Shown here: one piece after another, positions 18,625 to 29,237 of the stretch
Layout: every line of letters begins with the position of its first letter
Position numbering within the stretch: the stretch's first letter is position 1
Assembly: GCA_949825045.1 (NCBI GenBank)
Contig: OX463813.1
Span: 496,001-560,000 of the forward strand
Source: Argyresthia goedartella
Lineage: Eukaryota > Arthropoda > Insecta > Lepidoptera > Argyresthiidae
Direction of reading: 5' to 3'
Length of the DNA: 64,000 nt
Notes under the pieces: generated by a model
Seen by the model: the letters and a program-made list of their open reading frames with translations, nothing else
Database searches by the model: none
Told to the model about the DNA's origin: nothing
Program-made: the position numbers and the translations under genes

Positions 18625-19148
18625 TGTTTAATATTTATGCTTCGGAACGCACCAGTTTTTTGTTGCGCGGATCGACCGCCAGTGATCGGGTCATCACTAG
18701 CTGTCACTTGCATAGAAAGGAAATGACGAGTTAGAGGTTACTTTTGCACATGGGATAAAAGTCGGCGCCAGCATCGGGAAGCTTGGTTGAATGTCAATTA
18801 TAATAATCACGGAACAATCGTCGGGAAATAAGTAGATTTCACGTCATCGGAGTGAGTGCTTCGTGTTGTGAAAGGTTGAAGTGATTCGGGGATCAATTCG
18901 TCGCGTTCGGACAGCGACCCTTGTGTCGGCAAGCATCACGACGGCTACCACAGCGGGCTGCGACGAGAGTAAGATTCGACTCCCCTCGCCCCCCACCCTG
19001 GTGTTCCTCATCCCGTATTCCTGCCTCGAATTGAGCTTTCGAATACCAGTCGACGGCGTCAAGGTCAGTACTGCTTTGTGACATTCCACTGAAAAACAAC
19101 CCTACCAAGATTCCACGCCCTGTCGGTTAAGGCGTGGAAATTTTAACA
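18625..19148. mobile_element. Solo-LTR-like element, 524 bp, with CTTAC duplication
   Basis: Begins TGTTTAATATTTATGCTTCG and ends AAATTTTAACA, i.e. TG...CA ends, between two copies of CTTAC (18620-18624 and 19149-19153). A related copy occurs inverted at 60996-63461. Near the end is a hairpin with arms TCCACGCC and GGCGTGGA, conserved in both copies. It has no credible ORF. The related site at 45400-45460 in Pao B lacks it, confirming that it is an insertion. I call it a solo LTR because of the ends and 5-bp duplication; the parent element is not in the window. Confidence 0.7.
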
Positions 19149-20032
19149 CTTACCCGTAGGTAGGTATGCTATTCTTAGACTTTATTTTACATTTATTAAT
19201 TATTAGAACGTGAATTGGATCTTGATTATGACTTCACTAAATATTTACTTTGACTTTACTTTTGTGACACTAGATATTACAATTACATAATTTATGTATT
19301 TCGATAAAACCTTGAAAATTATAATCCTAATCCTGCCTGCAACAATTAATTAATTTAACTCACAGTAACAACATTTCGTCGAAGTAGGTCGCTCGTTGCT
19401 AGTCATCGACGCGTGGATGGTGATGACGACAGCTGTGCGGACGTGACGCACGTTGATACTGGCTGGACACCGCACGAAGATGAACGTAACTGGTCATCTT
19501 CTTGAGTTGGACCGGGATAACTCTGGATACCTCGTCCGGTCGCAGTTATTTTTCTTGTTAAAATATTAATTATTGGATCCACTCGTGCCAATTTTCTTAT
19601 TCGTATCTCCGTTGACCTCGTCCGGTCCCTCGTACCATATGGAGGTGTAACGGCCGTGGTGGGGTCGGCCGATAATAATACCGATGAGGTGGTGGTCCTT
19701 CTCTTGGTCTTGGTATTAGAATGGCCGTGGTTATTCCTCTTCCGTGTCCTCTTGTCGGTGTTGTCGATGCCGCCGGTGTTGGCGCTGCTGCTGACGCTGG
19801 TGTTCGCTGCTGACGCGGTTTCCTGTACCCGACGCTGCCCCCTTGAGATCGTAACCCTCAGGCTTTTTACCATCTTCACTGGCCCCGCCAGTTCCACTTG
19901 CACTCCCTCCACGGTGAAGGTAATGGTCGCCATTTTAGTTTATTATATTTTTTCTTCCTTGATAACTTTTTTGATTTCCTGTTCTTGCGCTGGTCTGCCG
20001 GAGTACTTGTGATCAGAAGATTCTTGTGGTTT

Positions 20033-20047
20033 GAGGCAAGGTCGCCA
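20033..20047 (-). other. Primer-binding site of Pao A
   Basis: The minus strand right after the LTR end reads TGGCGACCTTGCC. The TGGCGACC start immediately adjoining ...TTACA is the usual arrangement in BEL/Pao elements. The tRNA was not identified. Confidence 0.6.
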
Positions 20048-20211
20048 TGTAATACACGATGTATAATGATAGACTGTAGTGTGTAAAAGAAGCCACCTTT
20101 ATTGTGTGTGCATGTACTTATATACCTAACTTATTGCTAGCACAGCACTTACTTACAGTATGTTGTAGTAAGGTCTAACAACTAGCCTATTGCATGTACG
20201 ACCATACTACA
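20048..20211 (-). repeat. 5' LTR of Pao A (164 bp)
   Basis: On the minus strand it starts TGTAGTATGGTCGTACATGC, carries GTATATAAGT (TATA-like) and AATAAAGG, and ends GTATTACA before the primer site. It aligns with 43828-43988 of Pao B (shared CTAGCCTATTGCATGTACGA). On its outer side is a polypurine-like AAAAGGGGAGG (20212-20222), as if a second, mostly lost element copy had adjoined this LTR. Confidence 0.75.
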
Positions 20212-20229
20212 CCTCCCCTTTTACTCCCT

Positions 20230-20390
20230 TCACTAGAATCTCTGAGTCCGCAATACTTTCTAGTAGCCAGGACTCCGTTATAGTAATTATGTCATAATCA
20301 TTCAATAACACATTACGAAGGAAGTCCTTAGTCTTTGTCCGTAGTCCCCGAACGTTTTGATGGTAAATGTTTAAATTAGCCATATGTGCA
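20230..20390 (-). pseudogene. LINE endonuclease N-terminal fragment
   Basis: Minus-strand translation gives LNIYHQNVRGLRTKTKDFLR and IITITESWLLESIADSE, the first catalytic motifs (Asn and Glu) of an apurinic-type LINE endonuclease. It is cut short at about 20230 by the sequence leading into the Pao A LTR. Nothing of its downstream parts is nearby. The interval 20391-20715 that follows is AT-rich, and I see nothing in it. Confidence 0.75.
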
Positions 20391-20723
20391 GATAACCCGA
20401 AGTTTAAATAGAGATAAGGCACATAATCGCACACGCTCAATTGAATACATTCTAAAGAAAGGCATTATAGCACTCAACCCGGACAATCGACCCAAACCTG
20501 CAGCAATCTTTACAACTAGGTAGTACCTACACATTTTATTTAAAACAATTATTTGAAATAGCATTACAATAACATTTCATTACTACACAGTGGATTAAAA
20601 AATAGGCATCGGCACTTCCATAGCACGTAAGAGGTAAAAAGTTAGATCATTATTCAATAAAAACAGATACAAACCTAGTAAATAAAAGTAAGTAAAATAG
20701 CAAATAATAATAATCACAATAAG

Positions 20724-21185
20724 GTGCTTCTTGGTGTTGTTTATAGCCCCTCTCTCCGTTTTGATTATTTCGACACCTTTGAATCTATTCTTAATGATTT
20801 GATCCCACTTTACGATGACATTCTCATTCTTGGGGATTTCAACACTTGTCTCCTCAAAAATGATTCTCGTTCAGCTAAGCTTAGGTCAATAGTAGATTCA
20901 TACAATCTGCACATTTTGCCGCTTGCGGCTACCCATTCCCAGCCACATTGCTCGCCCTCTCTTCTTGACATCATAATCATTTCCAACCTGGATAAGGTGG
21001 CCACTCATGGTCAACTTAACTCACCTTTTTCTTTTCACGACCTCATTTACTCATTTACGTCTCATATAAAATTAGGTCCCCTAAGTGCAGAACCAACTTT
21101 ATTGAAACTCGCAGCTTCAAAGCCATCAACCTGGATTCCCTCAAGTCTGATGTTTCACTGGTCGATTGGTCCCCTGTCATCTTGA
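20724..21185 (+). pseudogene. LINE-1fam endonuclease part
   Basis: Encodes the second half of the apurinic-type endonuclease: LLGVVYSPSLRFDYFDTF, LILGDFNTC and SLLDIIIISN. The motif GDFN and the SxxD region that nicks target DNA are visible. The frame departs from the family after SFHDLIYS (about 21050), a frameshift compared with the copy at 46330. Confidence 0.8.
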
Positions 21186-21270
21186 GCGAGAGCGTTGATG
21201 ACAAAATTTACAGCTTCAATACAATTGTCCTGGGACTTTACGACAAACATGCTCCCATTAAAAAGTTAGA

Positions 21271-23025
21271 GTGAAGCACCTGCCTGCTCCCTGGCTAAAC
21301 GATGATATCAAGCGACTTATGACCAAAAGAGATCGGGCTAAGTGCAGGTACAAAAAGGATCCGACAGATGACAATTTTCTCACCTACAAATCGCTTCGAA
21401 ATCGTTGCAATCGTCTCTGTCGCGACGCCAAACGCCGCCACATCTTTGAGTGTATCGAAAGGTACACTCCTGCTCAGGTGTGGAAATTTCTCAGGACACT
21501 TGGTATTGGCAAGTCCCAGGCCCAGGACACGCATTCAGGTAATGTCGATCTCAACGCTCTTAATCAATTTCTCTCCGCACCGCCCGTTGTGATGGACTCT
21601 ACTGTCAAGCAAGCCACTCTTCGGAGCCTGCGCTCTAGGTCACTTCCCAAAACCACTCCCTTCAACATGAGATATGTCGGAGTTGACACAGTTAAAAGGG
21701 CATTGTTGGCGATTAGCTCCAAAGCAGTCGGACATGACAAAATCTGCCTAAAAATGATTCCGATTTCCATCTTGCCGATCCTATCAAAAGTCCTCGAATC
21801 CATTGTCCATACCCAGCTCTCCCAATATCTATCCTCTAACAACCTATTAAATCCTTTTCAATCAGGCTTCAGACCGGGTCACAGCACAGTTACGGCTCTA
21901 CTTAAAGTGACGGATGATATTCAGGTTGCCATGGATCAGAAGCAGCTTTCGGTGCTTACCCTGCTCGACTTCAGCAGTGCCTTTAACTGTGTTGACTTTG
22001 ACATTCTCGTTGAACTTCTCAAATCTCTTAATCTCTCTTCCCATTCTGTCAGCTGGTTCGACTCATACCTTCGTGACCGTAAACAGCGTATCAAATCGGA
22101 GACGACTTGCACGGATTGGTGTTACCTCACCTCCGGTGTCCCCCGAGGTGGCATTCTCTCTCCTCTTCTATTTTCTATATTTATTAACTCCATCTCCGAT
22201 GCCCTCTCATCTTCTTATCATCTTTACGCGGATGACTTACAAATCTATCGCCACTTCTCTCCCGATAATGTAAACTCCGCTGTGGAGGCGTTAAACGCTG
22301 ACTTAGAGGGTATTAGAGGATGGGCCTCGTCATTTGGGCTACTGGTTAACCCAAACAAGTCCCAGGCCATGATTATAGGTACCAGACACTCATTATGTTT
22401 GTTGAAGCAACAGTCTGTCCCTCCTGTATCTTATAACGGTACCGTAATCATGTATAGCGACACAGCGAAAAACCTGGGTGTTGTTTTCGATAACCAGTTA
22501 ACCTGGTCAACGCATATCAGCGAGGTCATCAGGCGAGTTTACGCTACCTTTCACTCTCTCAGGAGACTTCTAAACTTTCTTCCTCGTCAGACCAAAATTA
22601 TTCTCGCCCAGTCTCTTTTACTTCCCCTCATTGACTATGCTGATGTTTGCTGGGTAAGCGCAAATAAAGAGCAACTGAACAAACTCGAACGACTTCAAAA
22701 CCTCGGGATTCGGTTCATCTTCGGACTGCGAAAATATGATCACGTTTCTCAACATCGCAGGGAGTTGAATTGGCTTCCGATTCGTCTTCGACGGGACTCT
22801 CATATCCTATGCCTGCTCTACAATATTTTGTGGAACCCTCGGTACCCTAACTTCCTGCGTGATCGCTTCGAATTTCTTTCTTCATGCAGGCCTCGGAGAA
22901 CTCACATGGCTACTATGCTTAAAGCCCCACAATGCTCCACTGCAACCTACGAGCACGGATTAGAATCCGCGCTATACGGCTGTGGAATGAACTTCCCTGC
23001 ACCATCAGGGACAGTCCATCACTGA
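21271..23025 (+). pseudogene. LINE-1fam reverse transcriptase with in-frame deletion
   Basis: A 584-codon frame. Linker region KHLPAPWLNDDIKRLMTKRD; RT motifs PISILPILSKVLESIVHTQL, FQSGFRPGHSTVTALLKV, LTLLDFSSAFNCVDFDIL, GVPRGGILSPLLFSIFIN and the catalytic LYADDLQIYRHF; then the thumb and C-terminal region (LPLIDYADVCW, LERLQNLGIRFIFGLRKYDH). Compared with the copy at 47330-47570, about 49 codons are absent between KICLKMI and PISILPI, without loss of frame. The deleted part includes the first RT motif region (VWKKALVIPLPK), so the enzyme should be inactive although the frame looks open. The last codons deviate from the family. Confidence 0.85.
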
Positions 23026-23754
23026 ATATTTTTAAGAACCGACTAAAGAAGCACTATCTTTTACTTTCTATTTAGCTATATAATGTATTAGTATTAGTAT
23101 ATTTGTAAGATATTTATTGATATGCTGTATTTATGTAACTGTGTATGTAATCTATATTTCTTAGCAATAGGGTTTTATGTATGTGTAATATGTATTATAT
23201 TAGAATATAGTCTTAATTGTACGCGCAATTCTTTCCCTTACCTATCATCTCCGTCTCCTATCCAACATGGTTTGCTGGAAGAAATCTCTTATTTAGAGAT
23301 AAGCTCGCCTTTGTACATTTCTTTTATATCATAAGCTATTTTTACAGTCATGTGAGTGCAATAAAGAATTACGAATTACGAAATAAGTATCCTTCTCGAT
23401 AAATAAGCATAACCGATAGGGTACATTATACTAAAAACTAAAATCAGAGTTCTAGTTTTATTTTCTATATTATAAGGCGGCCGGCAGCCGGCATAGCAAT
23501 TTGAGTAAGCGATAGTGAGACGGGTGACTGACAGTACGAGACACGGCAGGTGAGTGTGAGCAGAACGATAACCAGTCGGTGAGCGGTGCTGATAGCAATA
23601 GCGAACGAGGTCAATGTAATAGACAGTGGCAAAAAATTGCAAGGCAGAGATGACAAACCTTTTACAAGCTCTTATCGGACTGTAACTAGATAATACAAAA
23701 TAGTATAGGCCACAAAGAAACAGCTTAATCCATAGTGGTAGACAGGCTATGTTA

Positions 23755-24706
23755 ACTTGTTTAAATCGCTGGCCGAGTTAATGATATAAACAGGAGAAGT
23801 ATCATTCTTTCTTACGTGGATTTTAGCAAACCTGACCCAAACAAATTGATAATCTTTAGTTTTAGCAATATTTTTGGTATCATTTAAAAGCTTTTTCTGT
23901 GTAGATGAATGATGATCGTTCACATAAATGCGGTTGCTAGAGTCAGCAAAGCCTATGCCGAGATAGATTTTACACTTCGAGCGGCAGCCACAAAATCCTC
24001 TTTCACATACCGATTCACGAAGCTCACAAGTATGGACTTCTCGTTCGAGTTGAAAGTCGGGAGTCTAGACACGTAGTTGATTTGCGTAGCCGGGAAGCTA
24101 CACTTGACGCGGCCACCGATAGCTTCAACCAGCTGGAACAAGTTCTCCGTCTTCTTCATGGGCACCCCTTTGATCTCCACGTTATTAGCTCTGGACCATT
24201 GATCGCGCGCTGAGTGACTCCGCTGATTTTGTAGGTAAGCTAAAGCTTACCTACAAAATCCAGTTGGGAACTCATGAAAGAACAGGAACACCTCACATCC
24301 TGCAGTTCCTCCTTCACGCTTACGTCCTCAATCAAGGCAGGCAAGGCCGAGAGCTGAGAAGTGAGGCCATTCAGCTATTCCATTATAGCGTCAAGAGTTA
24401 CCGGTTCGCCTTTATTAATTACCGGCGAAGAGCCACCGTGGCTGCGCACCGCGAGGAAAGCCTCTTCATCTTCCGGTAGTTTGCTTCGGAGATACCGGCA
24501 CATTTAAAATCGTAGGTCTTCTTACAAGCACCGCACTGCGACCCATCCGTGAAATCTTGATTACAATCCGCACAACGCATATTGACCTCGGTTTCAAAAA
24601 ACTTAGCGAACGCAAAGGTTGACAACCACTGAATGGGGACAGCAGGTAAGGGACACGACGTTGTAAGACGATTGCTTGCGTGCGACTGACAGTGCAGTGC
24701 AGACAT
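23755..24706 (-). pseudogene. LINE ORF1-like protein (zinc finger plus RRM-like region)
   Basis: Minus-strand pieces 24598-24419 (MRCADCNQDFTDGSQCGACK, KTYDFKCAGISEANYRKM) form a PHD-like Cys-rich finger as found in ORF1 of CR1-type LINEs. The pieces 24180-23953 (VEIKGVPMKKTENLFQLVEA) and on to about 23755 (IYVNDHHSSTQKKLLNDTK, WVRFAKIHVRKNDTSPVY) form the nucleic-acid-binding RRM/C-terminal part. The middle part is broken, partly by the inverted duplication at 24225-24260. ORF1 proteins coat LINE RNA. No matching ORF2 adjoins it. Confidence 0.75.
24225..24260. repeat. Perfect 17-bp inverted duplication (2-nt loop)
   Basis: Arms 24225-24241 (GATTTTGTAGGTAAGCT) and 24244-24260 are exact reverse complements around AA. 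The palindrome lies inside the LINE ORF1 sequence and breaks its frame, so it looks like a fold-back copying event rather than a functional hairpin. Confidence 0.85.
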
Positions 24707-24821
24707 TTTGCACTAAAGTATCATTTAAGTACCATTTTGTCGAATGTGTTCCCCGTAATAAGACCTTGCTTGTTTTATTTGGTATGTACCTAGACTAAAA
24801 AGTACCGATTCTGTGCCATGT

Positions 24822-25265
24822 ATGTTGGAGCCCCCTGGGCTTTGCCGTTCTGACGGTAAAAGGCCCGACGGAATAACCTTAGTGCCCTGGCAAAAAGGCA
24901 AATGTCTCCTCTGGGACGCTACATGTGTCAGCACTTTTGTGGCTTCGCACATTAGTCGCACCATGCGGGCGCCTGGAGCTGCGGCTGAGCTGGCGGCAGT
25001 GCGGAAGAGGGACAAGTACTCGGGCTTCTCAAATTATTTATTCGTTGCTCTTGCGGTGGAGGTTACTGGGTGTTGGTGCTCGGAGGCCATAACCTTTTTT
25101 AGGGAAGTGGGGCGCCGCTTACAAGAGAGAGGTCTTGATCCTCGCTCCGGGTCATTTCTGGTGCAAAGGTTAGCCATAGCTATTCAGCGCGGCAATGCGG
25201 CTAGTGTATGGGCACATTTGCACCTGGAGTGGCGCGGGGCGGGTTATTCGATACTTAGTTTTTAA
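24822..25265 (+). CDS. Unrecognised ORF, repeat-derived, possibly partial
   Basis: A 147-codon frame from the first ATG (24822); the frame is open somewhat upstream. It reads EPPGLCRSDGKRPDGITLVP, then GKCLLWDATCVSTF and ends GSFLVQRLAIAIQRGNAASV. I have seen this kind of sequence (KRPDG...W..GK.L.WD.TC, then IQRGNAASV) in many animal repeats, usually as the end of a larger mobile-element protein, but I cannot assign a family. The spaced Asp residues in RPDG and WDAT could be metal ligands of a nuclease; that is speculation. Unlike its neighbours it has no stop, and its GC content is higher. Confidence 0.5.
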   Translation: MLEPPGLCRSDGKRPDGITLVPWQKGKCLLWDATCVSTFVASHISRTMRAPGAAAELAAVRKRDKYSGFSNYLFVALAVEVTGCWCSEAITFFREVGRRLQERGLDPRSGSFLVQRLAIAIQRGNAASVWAHLHLEWRGAGYSILSF

Positions 25266-25554
25266 TTTCACTTAGGTGGTAGTAAGTTTTAGTTCATAAT
25301 TTCTAGTATTAATTTGGCTATGACTATTTGCTACTTTGCTATTAATATTATTCTGTTTGTACTGGAAAACCACCAAATTGTGTATGGATAAATGATCACC
25401 TAAATTCTGGAATTGTCATCACAGGGAACACATGCAGTTCAGGGAGGTTTGCATTAATGGGCATGAAATTGGTACGGTCTCTGTTAATCATTCCAAGTAT
25501 AACTGTTTCAGCCAACAAGTTAGGCATTTCTAATCTACTTATAGCACGAGTCAA
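25266..25554. other. No gene seen
   Basis: An AT-rich stretch between the unrecognised ORF and the Harbinger transposase end. Part of it should be the 3' non-coding end of the Harbinger element, but I could not identify its terminal inverted repeat or target duplication. Confidence 0.4.
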
Positions 25555-25997
25555 AATTAGTTGGGCATCGGGGCGTTGTTTAAGATTGCTGCTGCAATTC
25601 TAAAATCTGGCATTAAATTCCTAGATGATACATTAAAGTATTTATTCCTAAATAATTTAAAGTCTCACTTAAAGCGACCATTCACAACTTCTACCACCCA
25701 CCTGCACATTGTTACACAACGAGATTTATTAGCCTTTATAGTAGATAATTGTGTATCCCCTCTCCACACTCTCTGGCTTATACAAGGAATAACCCAACGA
25801 AGTTAAAAACCCTAATGCATCTCTGAAACCACGGTCCAGGACGAAAATGTCATTTCCTCTAAAGTAGGACCTTAGTGGTTGGTGACTCTGGGTTATCAAA
25901 AAGTGTTATATAATATCAGCATCTGATCGTGTTTCAGCATAAGGCCCAAGTGCGTCAATGATGTGCCCATCAGTTGCTACCATTAGAAATGGCTTAA
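25555..25997 (-). pseudogene. PIF/Harbinger transposase, C-terminal part
   Basis: Minus-strand translation, in two frames, gives ATDGHIIDALGPYAETRSDA, YFRGNDIFVLDRGFRDALGF, then STIKANKSRCVTMCRWVVEV and NGRFK.DFKLFRNKYFN, the DDE_Tnp_4 nuclease domain of Harbinger-type elements, with catalytic Asp residues in TDG and LDRG. A stop falls after DADII and there are frameshifts. It joins across pB2 (25998-36679) to the N-terminal part at 36680-37525: the ...QNL|VKPFL... codons meet exactly at TTAA 25994-25997. Confidence 0.85.
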
Positions 25998-26882
25998 CCC
26001 TTCCCTGGCTTGAAGCGTCAAACTCGTATCTAGGGTCTCTTGCTTTGGCGCAAATCTCGCGCTCCGCGGGTGGAGTGCCGCGCGCCCTGCGCCAGGTTCT
26101 AGCCTCTCACAACAAGTACTAAATTGTAAGAAACAAGCATTATATATTTGAAAACTACATTACATTTCCTTTTTACTGATGTAACAAAAGCTAAGATCAG
26201 TTCAGTAGTATAGGTGGTGTCGTAGAATGTAATCTGAGAATAGGAAATTTTTCATCACTTTTTTGTGAAGAAACTATTGTATTACAGAAATAAAAACACT
26301 AAAAACACTAATGTATGCACAGATGTAGGCAATGCACATATATAATAAAACACATAAATATAAAATGGTAGACGTAAAAAGACATAAAAAGCTGACTACA
26401 CAGCCAAAATGAGCAATCCACATACACACACACATAAAACACATAAATAAATAAAGCTAAGACGAATATGTATGCTGAGTACATACCTACACATAACAGT
26501 ACTACTATATGCTACAAACCGAACTAAAAAAATAATAAGAAAATTACGGCAAGTGCATGACATACCATCCCTACACTGTCTGGATGGACTGAAATTCTTT
26601 CTTTACAAAATTACTCAAAAAGGAATTAGTTCCTCAGTAGACTTCTAGTGTGGGTGGTGAGTGAAAGGGAGCGTTTATCAGTGATTGAGAGAAGTTGCAG
26701 AAGTAAAATTCGGGTGATTGAAAGGGAGCGTGTATGAGTGATTGAGATAATAAATTATTGTACAAGATTACAGTTAGTTACAGCGTATAATTCCGCGAAT
26801 GATAGAGGCCGTAGCATTTGGATATCCAGAGTGTCACAGTGCATTCCTTGCAGTGGAAAAGGGTTTTTTTGTGGCACTCTGC

Positions 26883-28068
26883 TCATCTATGCTGGCGCCG
26901 CCTCTTCGTGCCCGGGTAAAACTCGACATATTCATCTGGCAGATGTTTGAGTATATGGCCTGACCGGTTAGGTGGTAGACTCGCTTGAATTATAGCTTGT
27001 CGGTCACAGTGACGGGTCAATAGGGACATCATGAGGGTCTTCCTGAAGTCCCTATGCACAGTCACTTTTGTCGTGACGTCATTTGAATCGCACCTGTGGA
27101 GTATGAGCGCATTCATCACGCTCACGTTGAGTAGCCGCCTGAAAAACTTCTTGTACCAGACCCTGGTTCGTTTCCGCTCCAAGGGGTACGTCGCCAGTAT
27201 CTGGTCCTTTTTGTCGACACCACCGATGCATACAATGTAATCATGTACTACGATGGGCTTCGTCTTCCCATCTCGGGTGTGGACGCTGTTCCCACGGTTT
27301 GTCGAAATCATGGCCACACGATTCTGGTCCCTCCATACCACAATATTAACGTCCCCACTGGTGGCGCCGAAAATTTGCCCAACTGCCATCTGCTTCCTAT
27401 CTAAAGAAGTCAACTCCCGCGGCACTAGCTGGCGGTTCGTGCGTAGCGTACCTACGCAATCAAATCCCAGCGATTTCAATGTCCTAGCCAGAGCTGGGCT
27501 GTTAGAGTCGCAAAACTAGACGCGGAATGTGTCCCGAAATCGGAGACGCTTCTGGAAGAGGAGCGTCAAAGTCTCGGCCTGCGTGGACTTCCAACCTTCA
27601 AAGGTAGCCTGTGGAGGACTCGCACACTTCGTAGGTCTTAATACCGACGGAAGCGGCCTTATTCCCAATGAACTGTTTAATATTCAACCACCCCTTCCAC
27701 TGCGTCAGGGACTCATCGAGAGCGATGTTTTGGCTCAATCTGTAAAGAAGCTGGAATTTTTGGTTGAGGTGGTTGATGGTGGGAGCCACCTTATGGATTT
27801 TCGCCGCCGGTGCAGACAGGCGCGAAATGTCCTCGCTATTGTTGGAAAAGTGTAAATAGCGGCTCAACAATTGGAACCGTGGACGGCTCATATATGCAGC
27901 GAAGTTCGGAGTGCTAAGAGGGGAATGACTATCTTTCTCCCAATACTCAGTCAAATCAGTCTTAACCATGATCGCTGTCGCTTGTATTAGGGCGAAAAAC
28001 ACATAGAGCTCGTCCACGGTGGTGTCGGTCCAATTGTTGGCCCTACTATTAGGATACAACAGCCCCTG
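26883..28068 (-). pseudogene. pB2 transposase, catalytic part, degraded
   Basis: The frame 28068-27598 reads LYPNSRANNWTDTTVDELYV, YWEKDSHSPLSTPNFAAYMS, and Asp 1 in NIALDESLTQWKGWLNIKQF. Between 27597 and 27480 the frame shifts and contains a stop; the region of Asp 2 reads FCDSNSPALART, a decayed version of the family's DNFYNSPAL. The frame 27479-26883 then reads TLRTNRQLVPRELTS, ASGDVNIVVWRDQNRVAMIS (Asp 3 probably in WRDQNRV) and DYIVCIGGVDKKDQILATYP. A Cys-rich tail is not evident. Inactive. Confidence 0.85.
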
Positions 28069-28074
28069 CTGTAC

Positions 28075-28639
28075 AATTCACAATTCACACAATTCTTTAT
28101 TGCACAGAACATTACACCAATACAATTATACACGAAATTAAAAGGCAAAGGCGAGCTTATCTCTCAACAGAGATTTCTTCCAGCAAACCTATCTGGATAG
28201 GATACATATAAAATGAAAAGGGTAGTCTAGTGCAATTAAATACTTACCAAATACCAATAAAATATGATACTTACTATAAAAATACATATAATCAAAGAAA
28301 TAGTAGATAAAATAAGAATAAACAAATAATAATAATAAATAGATAAATACAATTACATACTTATATATACAATACCTATGATGAAAGAGAAAGTAAGTGC
28401 TCTTTCAAGCGATTCTTAAAGGAGAAAAGAGTGGGACTGTCCCTTATAGTGCAGGGAAGTGCGTTCCACAGCCGAATGGCCCTCAGCCTGAACGAGTGCT
28501 CGTAGGCGACGGTGTTATGCTGCGGAATACATAGAAGAGACACCGTGTGAGATCTCCGCTCCTTGCCTCTGGAGAAAAGGAACTCAAAACGTTCACGAAG
28601 GTAGGAAGGATATCTGGGGTTTCTCAAGATGTAGGTTTT
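28075..28639 (-). mobile_element. LINE-1fam 3' tail with CTGTAC duplication
   Basis: A 565-bp 5'-truncated LINE in the same orientation as the transposase. It contributes ILRNPRYPSYLRERFEFLFS and LRAIRLWNALPCTIRDSPTL before its stop, then the family 3' region (AGGCGAGCTTATCTCTC on the plus strand) and a GAATTGT-type tail. CTGTAC flanks it at 28069-28074 and 28640-28645. Without it, the pB2 transposase reads through in frame. Confidence 0.9.
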
Positions 28640-28645
28640 CTGTAC

Positions 28646-29237
28646 CTGTACCTCGGTGCAATACTGAGCATACCTATTCGTCTCGGCTGCAATGTGTTCC
28701 ATTATTGGCCTATCCCATATCGCAGTGAATGCGTCATAAGGAGTCGGCACAGGAGCTGTAGGTCCACAATGTTCTGGAGAGAATTGCTCCCTCCTCTCCG
28801 CTGATGGCAGCGGAGGGTCCGGGAACTCTCTCCACACGAATTCAAACGCGGACATTGGTTCGCGTTCCACTTCGGAAGGAGGAGAAAGAGCAAGCGGCGG
28901 CACAACAGGCCCAGCTTCCATCTCAACTTCAGCCAATGCCTCCGCCTCGATTTCGGCTCGATCTATTGAGTCGGCCACGACCTCTTCCTCATCCCCAGGA
29001 AGACTGGGAAACTCAACCAATGTCCGCGGTTGAAATTCATCTTCGTTCTCAGAGTCTTCACTGCCATAATTTAAGATGTAGTCAATTTCCGCCTCATTCA
29101 ATGAACGGTAAGGCCGTCTCGGCGCAAGTACATGTGCAGCCACTGCAGACTCGTCCTCGATCACTACGTCGACAGGTGCGGCCTCAGACTCTTCGTTTGG
29201 AGGGGCAGGCGATGAGGCTGTGCTGCATTCGACGAAA
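28646..29237 (-). pseudogene. pB2 transposase, N-terminal acidic part
   Basis: Encodes an acidic N-terminus (DYILNYGSEDSENEDEFQPR, VVADSIDRAEIEAEALAEVE) and then PYDAFTAIWDRPIMEHIAAE, TNRYAQ, the beginning of the transposase domain. The open frame has no ATG at its start, but a splice acceptor, TTTGTATTCTAG, ends near 29238, so an upstream exon is expected. The 29249-29632 interval before the DIRS element shows no clear coding exon. The LINE tail at 28075-28639 separates this part from the rest. Confidence 0.75.

Larger units (their letters stand above)
18421..20047 (-). pseudogene. 5' internal region of Pao A including a first ORF
   Basis: Between the 5' LTR and the DUF1759 frame lies a 176-codon minus-strand ORF starting at ATG 19931-19933 (MATITFTVEGVQVELAG...) and ending at 19403. 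Its middle is Ser/Thr/Arg-rich (TKRRTTTSSVLLSADP). I do not recognise a domain; position suggests an N-terminal Gag or leader ORF. The 19154-19402 and 18421-18619 stretches are AT-rich without ORFs. The sequence 18400-18620 and 19165-19530 recurs in Pao B at 45206-45865 (for example GCTCGTTGCTAGTCATCGAC in both), so the two elements are one family. Confidence 0.6.
20716..23385 (+). mobile_element. LINE-1fam copy, 5'-truncated, frameshifted
   Basis: A jockey/CR1-like non-LTR retrotransposon lacking the first half of the endonuclease. Two frames (20724-21185 and 21271-23025) hold endonuclease and reverse transcriptase. The 3' end (23026-23385) contains TTTGCTGGAAGAAATCTC and a hairpin like the other copies, then a tail of GAATTACGAATTACGAA after AATAAA. 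I could not find a target duplication. The 370 bp after it (23386-23754) holds no recognisable feature. Confidence 0.88.

Noticed and set aside
18844..19108. Short ORFs on both strands in the solo-LTR-like element
   Set aside because: Not conserved in the second copy at 60996-63461; composition-driven.
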